A stretch of DNA of 24,786 bases from JAZLJD01 sp045617725 (GTDB taxonomy: Bacteria; Bacillota; Clostridia; Lachnospirales; Lachnospiraceae): NCBI GenBank assembly GCA_045617725.1, contig JAZLJD010000007.1, forward strand, positions 1 to 24,786. The letters run 5' to 3'. The first letter of the stretch is position 1. Each line of letters starts with the position of its first letter. A program made the position numbers and the translations under genes. The notes under the pieces are model-generated. The model was not told the DNA's origin and did not search any database. It saw nothing but the letters and a program-made list of their open reading frames with translations. This document shows, piece after piece, positions 1-6,584 of the stretch.

Positions 1-95
1 TTGAAGACATTGAAAAGATGATTGCAGCCGAAGAGATTGTATATACTGTCGGAAAGAGATTTGAGACCTTTAGGGAGAAACTTGAGAAAAGATAA
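1..95 (+). CDS. 3' end of an unknown gene
   Basis: An open frame enters from the left edge (complete codons from base 3) and ends with TAA at 93-95. The 30 visible residues are charged, rich in Glu and Lys and probably helical, ending in EKLEKR. I do not recognise the family. The next 190 bases (96-287) hold no convincing gene, only the leader of the next one. Confidence 0.45.
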   Translation, partial: EDIEKMIAAEEIVYTVGKRFETFREKLEKR

Positions 96-287
96 ATAAA
101 AGGGCAGAAATATCAGTCTGTTGTTCCGATACATGTGGAAATCATAGCGTTATTGCCCCGGGAAACAAGTCGACCTGCAAAGGATTATTCGTATTATATT
201 TAGATATGATGAAGACAACAATTTGCTTATTTTAAGTATTTTGGATATTGGTAATCGTGGTGATATCTATACGAGGAGGATTTAGCT

Positions 288-500
288 ATGTTAAAAGCAA
301 CAACTTTACAAACGGCAGAGCTTTTGGATATTCTACCTGACGAAGATGTTTCAATTGTAAATGCCTTAATCAAAAAACTCGTCATTGCGTGGGACCCAGA
401 CTTTACAAAAGTAACTGAAAGAGAAAGGGGATTACTTGAAAAAAGTGATTTCGAAATGAAAAGCGGAGACTTCGTTTCAGAAGAGGATTTTTGGTCATGA
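288..500 (+). CDS. small antitoxin-like protein (70 aa)
   Basis: The start is set by a strong GGAGGA site about 8 bases before the ATG. The 70-residue acidic protein has an N-terminal helical part (LLDILPDEDVSIVNALIKKL) and a tail with WDPDFTKVT and GDFVSEEDF. That layout, ending in a short acidic segment, resembles the small antitoxins encoded just upstream of RelE/ParE-type toxins in Clostridia. This assignment is from memory of the family and is tentative. No toxin follows: the ATG overlapping its stop (ATGATTCAG) meets TAA after three codons, and a terminator begins 15 bases past the stop. It is therefore either an orphan antitoxin or the survivor of a broken toxin-antitoxin pair. It has no membrane segment or signal peptide. 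Confidence 0.6.
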   Translation: MLKATTLQTAELLDILPDEDVSIVNALIKKLVIAWDPDFTKVTERERGLLEKSDFEMKSGDFVSEEDFWS

Positions 501-514
501 TTCAGTAATCACAA

Positions 515-547
515 AATGCCATCAACTTCGGCTGGTGGCATTATTTT
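515..547 (+). terminator. Rho-independent terminator after the antitoxin-like gene
   Basis: The stem AATGCCATCA (515-524) pairs with TGGTGGCATT (533-542), with one T-G wobble. The loop is ACTTCGGC and the tail TTATTTT. It sits 15 bases after the stop of the preceding gene. Confidence 0.75.
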
Positions 548-548
548 G

Positions 549-653
549 CGTATTGCAGATTGCCAAGAAAAGGGATACAGTGAATTTGAAGCACAATTGG
601 AAACGATGAAGCATCTTTCCGATTTATATGGTTTTTCATTTATGAAAGTGTGA
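549..653 (+). pseudogene. C-terminal gene fragment of unknown origin
   Basis: This open frame ends with TGA at 651-653 and encodes about 34 residues containing EKGYSEFEAQLETMKHL and ending YGFSFMKV. The only upstream ATG (516) lies inside the terminator stem and has no ribosome binding site. I read it as a leftover C-terminal piece rather than a working gene. The parent family is not recognised. Confidence 0.3.
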
Positions 654-657
654 TGAT

Positions 658-807
658 ATGTACAAAGAAAATGACAATTTGAATTATAAAGAAATTGAAA
701 AATATCGCAAAATGTCAAGAGAAGATCGTGAAAAATTGATGAAGGAAAAGGAAGAAGAAATTAAGAAAAAAATGGCAAGTAAAAGTGAGGCGACCCCTCA
801 AAGTTAG
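658..807 (+). CDS. small charged protein (49 aa), unknown
   Basis: The ATG at 658 lies 4 bases after the preceding stop, and an in-frame stop at 643-645 rules out a longer form. The product is almost entirely Glu/Lys/Arg (KYRKMSREDREKLMKEKEEE) and should be one long helix or coiled coil. The ribosome binding site is weak, so if expressed it may depend on translation from upstream. A family cannot be assigned; it could also be the tail of a decayed gene. Confidence 0.35.
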   Translation: MYKENDNLNYKEIEKYRKMSREDREKLMKEKEEEIKKKMASKSEATPQS

Positions 808-815
808 ACTTTTTT

Positions 816-1310
816 TTACACAATTGATAATGCCAATAATTTGCCACGGATCTTATGAATCGTTTTGTAATCTTCTTTCTTTAGTGCGAATCTGATATTC
901 TCTACCGTTTTAACGATTTCTTTATTGCGTTTCTTTTTTGTTTTAATGCTGGCAGAGTAGCCATCAAAATCCCAATCATATTCAAAAGACTCCGGTAATT
1001 GTTTTGCACATTCATATAAATCCTGTAAAGCAAAAAATATAGATTCGTCCGTAGCGTCTGACGTATTTAATATAAAGTTACATATTTTAAGAGATATGTC
1101 TTTACACTCATCAACGCTAAATGTTTTAGGCTTAAACGAATCTTTACATCGTGATGCATAATGATCTCTGGCATAATGCATTGCTATCATTCCTTCATCC
1201 ATGGCATCTTGAAACCAAGGTTCATCTGATGCTTTTTCCATAATATCACAGATATCTTTTGCAAGTTTTTCACTTGTTACAACATCTGCATATTCTATGA
1301 TTTTTTGCAT
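816..1310 (-). CDS. hypothetical cytoplasmic protein (164 aa)
   Basis: The start is well supported by GGAGGTGA just upstream of the ATG at 1310. The protein has no signal peptide or membrane helix. The N-terminal two thirds are acidic and helical (ADVVTSEKLAKDICDIMEKA), with scattered cysteines. The C-terminal third is strongly basic (KTKKKRNKEIVKTVENIRFA, followed by more Lys/Arg). It is the only reverse-strand gene in the left island and is divergent from the small genes beginning at 1429, with an inverted repeat (1388-1404) between them. I do not recognise the family. Its size and position next to small orphan genes would suit an immunity or accessory protein, but that is a guess. Confidence 0.7.
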   Translation of the reverse strand: MQKIIEYADVVTSEKLAKDICDIMEKASDEPWFQDAMDEGMIAMHYARDHYASRCKDSFKPKTFSVDECKDISLKICNFILNTSDATDESIFFALQDLYECAKQLPESFEYDWDFDGYSASIKTKKKRNKEIVKTVENIRFALKKEDYKTIHKIRGKLLALSIV

Positions 1311-1387
1311 AATTCACCTCCATAAGATTTATAACCATACATAGGTTCACTTATATCAAAATGCGTCATGTTTTTCCTATATTTATT

Positions 1388-1404
1388 GTAATCAAACTGA
1401 TTAC
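1388..1404. promoter_or_regulatory. inverted repeat in divergent intergenic region
   Basis: GTAATCA (1388-1394) and TGATTAC (1398-1404) form a perfect 7-bp inverted repeat around AAC. It lies between the reverse gene ending its leader at 1311 and the forward ribosome binding site at about 1414, which is a plausible operator position. No matching regulator is encoded nearby. Confidence 0.35.
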
Positions 1405-1428
1405 TTATATAAAGAAGGAAGAAAAGAA

Positions 1429-1545
1429 ATGATAAAAGCAAGTCAGTTTAATCTTGAATGACTCACCAAAAATGGTTTATCGTTTAACAGAGCAGGAATA
1501 GAATTGTCAGAAGCAAGAAAAATGATGCGAATTGAAAGAAGGTGA
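1429..1545 (+). pseudogene. short ORF interrupted by in-frame TGA within a repeat
   Basis: An ATG with a good AAGGAAG site starts MIKASQFNLE and then meets TGA at 1459-1461. The same frame then stays open for 26 more codons (RAGIELSEARKMMRIERR at the end) to TGA at 1543-1545. The stop falls inside the first copy of the 32-nt hairpin repeat. The reading could be a small gene split by repeat insertion, or a 10-residue leader peptide in front of the gene at 1551. Neither can be decided here. Confidence 0.3.
1455..1486 (+). repeat. 32-nt conserved hairpin repeat, copy 1
   Basis: The outer stem TGAATGA/TCGTTTA (7 bp with two wobbles) is followed by a 3x3 internal loop (CTC/TTA), an inner ACC/GGT stem and the loop AAAAAT. 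The same architecture recurs at 1840 and 5891. Confidence 0.75.
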
Positions 1546-1550
1546 TTGGT

Positions 1551-1790
1551 GTGACAAAAATTCTTGAAAAAATGGATGGAAAAAGGATTGTTTTGATTTG
1601 TGAAAATAATACAGATGTTGTAGGTGAAACATCAATCAGATTTGTTGGTAGCATAAAAGAAATTATTACAAAATGCTGTGTTATGGTTCCTAAAAGTTGT
1701 TTTTCAGAGCAAAATGTTATACATATAATGCTTCCAGAAGGATTTGATATCAACGAAATTAAAACGATTGAAGACATAGAATTTGTATGA
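1551..1790 (+). CDS. hypothetical small protein (79 aa)
   Basis: I chose the GTG at 1551 because AGAAGG (1537-1542) lies 8 bases upstream. A GTG at 1542 in the same frame would overlap that site. The protein begins MTKILEKMDGKRIVLICENN and looks like a small beta-rich domain (alternating hydrophobic strands, VMVPKSCF, VIHIMLPEGF), with three cysteines and no membrane segment. It sits between hairpin copies 1 and 2 and ends one base before a second repeat sequence (1792). I do not recognise the family. Confidence 0.5.
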   Translation: MTKILEKMDGKRIVLICENNTDVVGETSIRFVGSIKEIITKCCVMVPKSCFSEQNVIHIMLPEGFDINEIKTIEDIEFV

Positions 1791-1791
1791 A

Positions 1792-1838
1792 ATTTTATAA
1801 CCCGATATGAAAGGGCAGCCGAAGCGTGTTGTCCTTTC
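1792..1838 (+). repeat. second island repeat with hairpin, copy 1
   Basis: Bases 1792-1821 match 6194-6223 at 27 of 30 positions. Here the sequence continues into a 9-bp stem, GAAAGGGCA (1809-1817) with TGTCCTTTC (1830-1838), with one G-U pair. The second copy has lost the right arm. One base later the 32-nt hairpin at 1840 begins, so the two structures may form one element. Confidence 0.6.
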
Positions 1839-1839
1839 T

Positions 1840-1871
1840 TGAATGACCTACCCAAAATGGTGCATCGTTCA
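1840..1871 (+). repeat. 32-nt conserved hairpin repeat, copy 2
   Basis: TGAATGA pairs with TCGTTCA, the internal loop is CCT/GCA, the inner stem is ACC/GGT and the loop is CAAAAT. Stem and loop are conserved while the internal loop differs from the other copies. It lies just upstream of the exporter operon. Confidence 0.75.
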
Positions 1872-1978
1872 ACAGAAATTGATTTATATAAAAAAATATT
1901 TGTTTCTGAAAAAATAATGAAAAAAGAAAGAATATAGAGTACAATAATCACAAAGGTGTGAAATGAGGATAATTCTAT

Positions 1979-2012
1979 GTGCAAAATGCTTATTTTGCAC
2001 GCTTTTTTATTG
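1979..2012 (+). terminator. terminator-like hairpin in the exporter operon leader (possible attenuator)
   Basis: A perfect 9-bp stem GTGCAAAAT/ATTTTGCAC (1979-2000, loop GCTT) is followed by GCTTTTTT. It ends 12 bases before the ATG of the first ABC gene. An alternative ATG at 1977, with GAGG 8 bases upstream, would translate straight through the hairpin, as a leader peptide would. A TACAAT at 1940-1945 could be a -10 box, but no -35 is visible. Confidence 0.6.
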
Positions 2013-2024
2013 TTGGAGGGAAAA

Positions 2025-3854
2025 ATGAAAAGTATCGTGACACTTTTTAAGAATAATATGTATATGTTAAGCCTTGTGGCAAAAAAAAGTAAGCTTTATG
2101 TTATTGATTTCTTTTTCCATATACTTTTTGTATATTTAGGAGAAATGTTACTTGTTGTTGCTCCGAAAATAATTTTTGATACTATTCAAAACGGTAAAAG
2201 CTTTATTGATATTATCGGTGTGATTTTAGTATATATGGGATGCACCTTTGTTATTCATTCATTTATCCATTTAACAACATACTATAAAAGTGTGTTGGAG
2301 GCTAAACTTAAGCTTGAATTGAATATCGAGCTGGGCGAAAAGTTCATGCATTTAGGCTATTCTCTTTTGGAGCAGAATCAGTCTATTGATATGTTTAATA
2401 AAGCTAAAATGGCTATTTCCGGCGGACTTAATGATATTCAGACAATGGGAATGGCCGGAGAACAGGGAATAACAGGCTTTTTTGATCAGATGGGGAATAT
2501 AATCAAGGACATTTTGGTTATTGCCAGTGTTTTGTATGTTTTCTCCTATACAAAATGGTACGTTTTGATTTTGGTTGTGGTATGCATAGGTATAAATTTA
2601 TTTGCAAATATTAAAAAAACATATACAACGGTTTCTATTCGTCAGGAAGCGGGCCCTTACCTTACTAAAAGCAGATATTGCAATAAGCTTTTAAGAGGTT
2701 ATGAATATGGAAAAGAATTTCGTATTTTTAATATGTCTGACTTCATTATCGGAAAATTTGATGCCTGCACAGACGAGTATTTAAGTGTAAGAGACCGGTT
2801 TAAAAATAAATCCTGTTTATCCGTAATGATTTCAAGTATATCAAATGCGGTTTTAAAAGCCTGCATTTTGATAAGTCTTTTACTTTCCTTTGTTGACGGG
2901 GAAATTACAGTAGGTGATTTCTCCATGGTATTTGCCGCAATTATCAGCTTTTCTGATAATATGGTTAATTTGGCAAATTCATTAATATCAATGAATATAT
3001 TCTCTGAGTTTATGATTGATTACCAAAAGTGTATAAAGCTTGAGGAAAAAGAAACATTAACCGGTTCGAAAACCCTTGAAGGAAAAGACCACATTATAGA
3101 ATTTAAGGATGTATGGTTTCAATATCCAGGGTCCACTACTTATGCATTAAAAGGACTTAACGTAAAAATCGATTCAAGAATGAAGTGGTCTGTTGTGGGC
3201 TTTAACGGAGCGGGAAAAAGTACATTTATTAAATTGTTGCTTGGCTTATACGAACCGCAAAGAGGCTGTATTTTAATTGATGGCATTAATAGAAATGAAT
3301 ATACTTCGGAAAGCCTTAATAAGTATATGAGTGCAGTATTTCAGGACTACAAAATATTTGCAATGCAGATAGATGAGAACATTGCACTGAATAAGGATAT
3401 TGATGAAGAAAAACTTAACGATTCCATGAAAAAAAGCGGAATTGATGAAAAAGTTAATTCTCTTGAAAAGAAGAGTAAGTCAGTTATCGGAGGCTTTTTT
3501 GATAATGGGGATATGCTTCTTTCCGGAGGAGAATCTCAAAAGATTGCTATGTCCAGGGCATTTTACAAGAATACGGATGTGATGCTCTTAGATGAGCCTA
3601 CATCAGCACTGGATGTTATTTCGGAAGATAAAATGTACAGAAGCGTAGCAGAAAATCTAGTGGATGAATTGGTTATATTTATTTCCCATCGATTGGCCAG
3701 TACAAAATTCTGTGATAAAATCCTTGTTTTTGAGAATGGCACTGTAGTTGAAGAAGGTTCACATGAACAGCTTCTTGCCGTAAATGGAATATATGCGGAA
3801 ATGTGGAAAGTCCAGGCAGAAAAATTCAAGAAGGAGGCAATGGGAAATGAGTAA
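2025..3854 (+). CDS. ABC exporter, fused membrane and ATPase domains (609 aa)
   Basis: This is a half-transporter type exporter. Residues 25-325 form the multi-helix membrane domain and residues 357-600 the ATPase. The Walker A is GFNGAGKST (392-400), the Q-loop VFQD, the signature LSGGE (499-503), the Walker B VMLLDEP (519-525) and the switch histidine H555. All catalytic residues look intact. I chose the ATG at 2025, with GGAGGG 4 bases upstream. The longer form from 1977 adds 16 residues and reads through a terminator-like hairpin. Its end overlaps the next exporter by 8 bases, so the two are probably coupled and form a heterodimer. The adjoining radical SAM remnant suggests export of a modified peptide; there is no C39 peptidase domain, so leader removal would be done elsewhere. 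Confidence 0.93.
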   Translation: MKSIVTLFKNNMYMLSLVAKKSKLYVIDFFFHILFVYLGEMLLVVAPKIIFDTIQNGKSFIDIIGVILVYMGCTFVIHSFIHLTTYYKSVLEAKLKLELNIELGEKFMHLGYSLLEQNQSIDMFNKAKMAISGGLNDIQTMGMAGEQGITGFFDQMGNIIKDILVIASVLYVFSYTKWYVLILVVVCIGINLFANIKKTYTTVSIRQEAGPYLTKSRYCNKLLRGYEYGKEFRIFNMSDFIIGKFDACTDEYLSVRDRFKNKSCLSVMISSISNAVLKACILISLLLSFVDGEITVGDFSMVFAAIISFSDNMVNLANSLISMNIFSEFMIDYQKCIKLEEKETLTGSKTLEGKDHIIEFKDVWFQYPGSTTYALKGLNVKIDSRMKWSVVGFNGAGKSTFIKLLLGLYEPQRGCILIDGINRNEYTSESLNKYMSAVFQDYKIFAMQIDENIALNKDIDEEKLNDSMKKSGIDEKVNSLEKKSKSVIGGFFDNGDMLLSGGESQKIAMSRAFYKNTDVMLLDEPTSALDVISEDKMYRSVAENLVDELVIFISHRLASTKFCDKILVFENGTVVEEGSHEQLLAVNGIYAEMWKVQAEKFKKEAMGNE

Positions 3855-5625
3855 AAAGAGAAAAGATCCAAGTGCTTTTGAAACAATCATATATACGATA
3901 AAAACTATGTTTAAACTGGATAGACCCTACGCATTTTTGCTTATCGTATCTATGGTTACCATGAGTATCCTTCCGTTTTTAAATGCTAATATAGTAAGCC
4001 ATGTAGTAAATCTTATGGTTGATGGCTACAAAACCAATGAAATAGTAGTGCATATATTGGTAATCCTTTTGGCAATAGCAATTCTTGAGACACTGGATGC
4101 TTTTGTCCTTTGGTATAGAAGCAATCATTATATCAGTCTTGGGCATACCATTGATGTAATTGTAGCTAAGAAAACATTGAGTATGCGTTATGAATTTGCT
4201 GAATCACCCGGCGTTTCTGAGTTAAGAATGAAGGCAAACAAGGCAGGCTCAAGCTTACCGGTTTCAGCAGAATCCACTGTGGAGTTGATTGCCAATTTAA
4301 TTAAAACAATAACCTGTGCCACTGTATTTACAATGGTTAATCCTTTGATTCTTCTTGTAGTGGCAGGCTTTACGATTCTAAATTATTTTTTAAGCCGTCG
4401 TTTGCAGGGCAAGATGTATCAGTATGAACAGGAGGAATATCCGTTTAGAAGAAAAGCAGAACATTTTCTCGATACTATGTTAGATTATGTCGCAGGAAAA
4501 GACATTCGTGCATTTTCTGCTTCCAAACTGATAAAAGAGAAATATGCGGATGCGGAAACCGGTGTATATAAGGTTCAGAAGAGCTCGCAAAAAGTCCAGT
4601 TCTTAGACCGAATGATAGGGCTCATTGTGGTAGTAATTCAGCAGGCTGCCATCTATCTTTTGACCGGAAGAGAGTATTTTGCAGGCCGTGCGGCCATAGG
4701 CGATGTTATTTTGTACGTCAATTTGATTTTTGTATTTTCTTCTTCTTTCCAAGGCATTTTTTATAAGCTTTTGGAAATTAATTACAGAGGAAGACGACTT
4801 GATGATTTTAAATTCTATTTAAGTTTAGAGGAAGAAGAAATTGAAAAAGAAACAGGTAAAGTCGATGGTTCTTCGGTTTCTATAGAATTTGATCATGTGT
4901 GGTTCAAATATCCAAATTGTGAAGACTACATATTGAAAGATATAAGTTTTAAATTCGATAAAAACCACAAATATGCCATTGTTGGTGAAAACGGTTCCGG
5001 AAAAAGTACATTTATTAAGCTTATGATGCGGTTTTACTTGCCTACGAAGGGCAGAATACTGGTAAATGGCGTAGATTATACGACTATAAACAGAGATGAC
5101 TATTATAAATTGTTTACTACCGTTTTCCAGGATTTTAATCTGCTGGCTTTTTCCGTAGCAGAGAATATAGACTTTTCATGTAATGCGGATAAAGATGTTA
5201 ACGGTATAAATGAAGTATTATCAAGGCAGGGCATATTAGAAAGCATAGATAAGCATCCTGACGGTATTAATACCTGCGTCTCTCAGGAATATATGGCGGA
5301 AGGTGTTAATTTCTCCGGTGGTGAAAGACAGAAGATTGCTATTGCCAGAGCAGATTATAAAAAAGCTCCGGTATTTATTCTTGATGAGCCCACTTCTGCC
5401 TTAGATCCGTTGGCGGAGAAAAAACTTTACGATAATCTTAACACCATTATTGATAACAATTTGCTGATTATCATTTCCCACAGACTGCAAAGTGTAATGC
5501 TTTGTGATGAAATCATTTATTTGAAAAATGGTGAGATTGTTGAGGCCGGAAGTCATGAAGAACTTTTGAAAAACAAAAAGGACTATAGCAAAATGTTTGA
5601 ACTTCAGGCCCATTGGTATGAATAA
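3847..5625 (+). CDS. ABC exporter, partner half-transporter (592 aa)
   Basis: The ATG at 3847 has AGGAGG (3832-3837) 9 bases upstream and overlaps the previous stop by 8 bases. Upstream in-frame ATGs lack such a site. The membrane domain spans about residues 28-315 and the ATPase 345-590. The Walker A is GENGSGKST (380-388), the Q-loop VFQD, the signature FSGGE (489-493, Phe instead of the usual Leu), the Walker B VFILDEP (509-515) and the switch histidine H545. With the preceding gene it should form a heterodimeric exporter in the cytoplasmic membrane. Its stop overlaps by 8 bases the start of a radical SAM gene that is now broken, so the substrate-maturation partner has probably been lost while both transporter genes stayed intact. 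Confidence 0.93.
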   Translation: MSKKRKDPSAFETIIYTIKTMFKLDRPYAFLLIVSMVTMSILPFLNANIVSHVVNLMVDGYKTNEIVVHILVILLAIAILETLDAFVLWYRSNHYISLGHTIDVIVAKKTLSMRYEFAESPGVSELRMKANKAGSSLPVSAESTVELIANLIKTITCATVFTMVNPLILLVVAGFTILNYFLSRRLQGKMYQYEQEEYPFRRKAEHFLDTMLDYVAGKDIRAFSASKLIKEKYADAETGVYKVQKSSQKVQFLDRMIGLIVVVIQQAAIYLLTGREYFAGRAAIGDVILYVNLIFVFSSSFQGIFYKLLEINYRGRRLDDFKFYLSLEEEEIEKETGKVDGSSVSIEFDHVWFKYPNCEDYILKDISFKFDKNHKYAIVGENGSGKSTFIKLMMRFYLPTKGRILVNGVDYTTINRDDYYKLFTTVFQDFNLLAFSVAENIDFSCNADKDVNGINEVLSRQGILESIDKHPDGINTCVSQEYMAEGVNFSGGERQKIAIARADYKKAPVFILDEPTSALDPLAEKKLYDNLNTIIDNNLLIIISHRLQSVMLCDEIIYLKNGEIVEAGSHEELLKNKKDYSKMFELQAHWYE

Positions 5626-5897
5626 AATTGAAAGGACAATTTGTAGAATTGCGGAGAAATTGTACCGGCTCCCGGAATGGCCATTATATATCCTGTGTAC
5701 GGATGCGACTTTACGTGCCGTGGATGTTTGTGTTCCGCTTATAATCAGGAAAAGATTTATATGGATTATGAAAAGTTCAAAACACTTCCACTTATGATGC
5801 GGTTATCAAAAAGGTTGCCAAATTGGTAGAATTAAAAAAGCTATTAGGAAGTGAAACAGTTATTGGTGCAAAGTTTTTGGTTGACGAACCTGAATGA
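5618..5897 (+). pseudogene. degraded radical SAM enzyme gene
   Basis: The gene starts ATG at 5618, overlapping the exporter stop, and its parts lie in three frames. The first part (5618 to about 5692) encodes MNKIERTICRIAEKLYRLP and a few more residues. A frameshift leads to PVYGCDFTCRGC, whose cysteine codons at 5704, 5716 and 5725 form the CxxxCxxC iron-sulfur motif of radical SAM enzymes. Near 5785 a second break joins it to a downstream piece (TYDAVIKKVAKLVELKK, then VIGAKFLVDEPE) ending at TGA 5895. This piece resembles a later strand/helix of the same barrel, so about a hundred codons may be missing. The gene ends inside hairpin copy 3. It was probably a peptide- or substrate-modifying enzyme of the exporter operon. 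The family call rests on the motif and context. Confidence 0.7.
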
Positions 5898-5922
5898 CCC
5901 ACCCAAAATGGTTTATCGTTCA
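5891..5922 (+). repeat. 32-nt conserved hairpin repeat, copy 3
   Basis: TGAATGA pairs with TCGTTCA, the internal loop is CCC/TTA, the inner stem is ACC/GGT and the loop is CAAAAT. Its first bases supply the stop codon of the radical SAM remnant. The 9-mer CCTGAATGA also occurs on its right side (5930-5938), which could be a target duplication or chance. Confidence 0.75.
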
Positions 5923-6008
5923 ACTTTTTCCTGAATGATTTATCAGAACATGAAGATGAACTAAAAAGACAAATTGTATGCATTATAAAAGTGAAAGAGG
6001 TGTAAATC

Positions 6009-6193
6009 ATGTTAGAACACAATGAACACAATGACAGATTGGTTCTTGAATTAAGGGAACTTCAAAAAAAGCAAAAGAAGCAGCAAATGAAGAAGAAAAG
6101 AAGCGGTTCATAGAATTGGCCGAACAGAAACGAAATGAAATCATGATGGTAGAATTTGGCGATAAAAACATAGGCAGATTTACTACATTTTGA
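6009..6193 (+). CDS. small charged coiled-coil protein, with a possible -1 frameshift
   Basis: GAGGTG lies 6 bases before the ATG at 6009. The zero frame gives 34 residues (to TAG 6111-6113). However, a correctly phased slippery heptamer A AAA AAG at 6065-6071 would shift ribosomes by -1 into a frame that runs on to TGA 6191-6193. That would give a 61-residue, Glu/Lys-rich, probably helical protein (AKEAANEEEKKRFIELAEQK, then a tail ending GRFTTF). Because neighbouring genes are decayed, a simple one-base indel in the A-run is equally possible. No downstream stimulatory hairpin is seen. The family is unknown. Confidence 0.4.
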
Positions 6194-6223
6194 TATTTTA
6201 TAACACGATATGAAAGGATAGCC
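6194..6223 (+). repeat. second island repeat, copy 2 (truncated)
   Basis: The sequence matches 1792-1821 at 27 of 30 positions. The right arm of the hairpin seen in copy 1 is missing and is replaced directly by the holin fragment. Confidence 0.6.
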
Positions 6224-6229
6224 GGATGC

Positions 6230-6373
6230 GTAGGCGGAATTCTTGGAATTGTCGGAATGTATGTGATGCCCGATTTCCCCGCGAATGACATTCTTAATGC
6301 AATCGGAATTGTTGCGGGATTGGCATCCACAGGTGTGAATCAGATATATAAACAGCTATCAGTTAAGGTGTGA
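6230..6373 (+). pseudogene. phage holin C-terminal fragment
   Basis: An open frame without a start codon encodes GGILGIVGMYVMPDFPAND and then GIVAGLASTGVNQIYKQL, ending at TGA 6371-6373. The glycine-rich membrane segment, the PD turn and the (S/A)TGVNQ(I)YKQ ending are typical of small phage holins of Clostridia, as I recall the family. The N-terminal half is absent. It is evidence that a prophage contributed to this debris field. Confidence 0.5.
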
Positions 6374-6414
6374 TAAAGGTTATTACAGGAATTAGACGTT
6401 CCGGGAAATCATAA
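6370..6414 (+). pseudogene. AAA ATPase (DUF4143-type) Walker A fragment
   Basis: Fourteen codons read VIKVITGIRRSGKS and then TAA. ITGIRRxGKS is the hallmark Walker A context of the AAA/DUF4143 ATPases common in gut Clostridia. Only the P-loop survives. The frame overlaps the holin stop and runs into the terminator hairpin at 6413, so the breakpoint is within the motif itself. Confidence 0.5.
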
Positions 6415-6457
6415 GCCATCAAGCCATATATGGCAAAGCTTGATGGCTTGTTTTTTT
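6413..6457 (+). terminator. Rho-independent terminator closing the island
   Basis: A perfect 12-bp stem AAGCCATCAAGC (6413-6424) and GCTTGATGGCTT (6438-6449) is followed by G and seven T. Confidence 0.88.
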
Positions 6458-6491
6458 GCTTTGGAGGGACGGAAACACACGAAATATTCAA

Positions 6492-6520
6492 TTGCATACC
6501 GTATATAAATGATTTATAGT
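6492..6520 (+). promoter_or_regulatory. sigma-A type promoter for the lipoprotein gene
   Basis: TTGCAT (6492-6497), a 17-base spacer and TATAGT (6515-6520) lie about 65 bases before the lipoprotein start. Confidence 0.65.
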
Positions 6521-6584
6521 ACTAAATTGGTATGAATCTTTTTGGGGGAAGGCCCAATAGTATTTTTTTGCAAGGAGAAAAACA

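Noticed and set aside
516..653. Gene starting at ATG 516
   Set aside because: The start codon lies in the terminator stem and has no ribosome binding site. Only the 3' part is kept, as a fragment.
1459..1461. TGA read as selenocysteine or recoded in the repeat
   Set aside because: An in-frame TGA occurs in all three repeat copies with open frame after it, but the frames before and after are unrelated to each other and the conservation is explained by the hairpin stem.
1484..1984. A 166-codon reverse frame containing hydrophobic stretches
   Set aside because: It runs through two copies of island repeats and opposite a better-supported forward gene, with no ribosome binding site. Similar short translations (SYRVIK) recur only because the repeat recurs.
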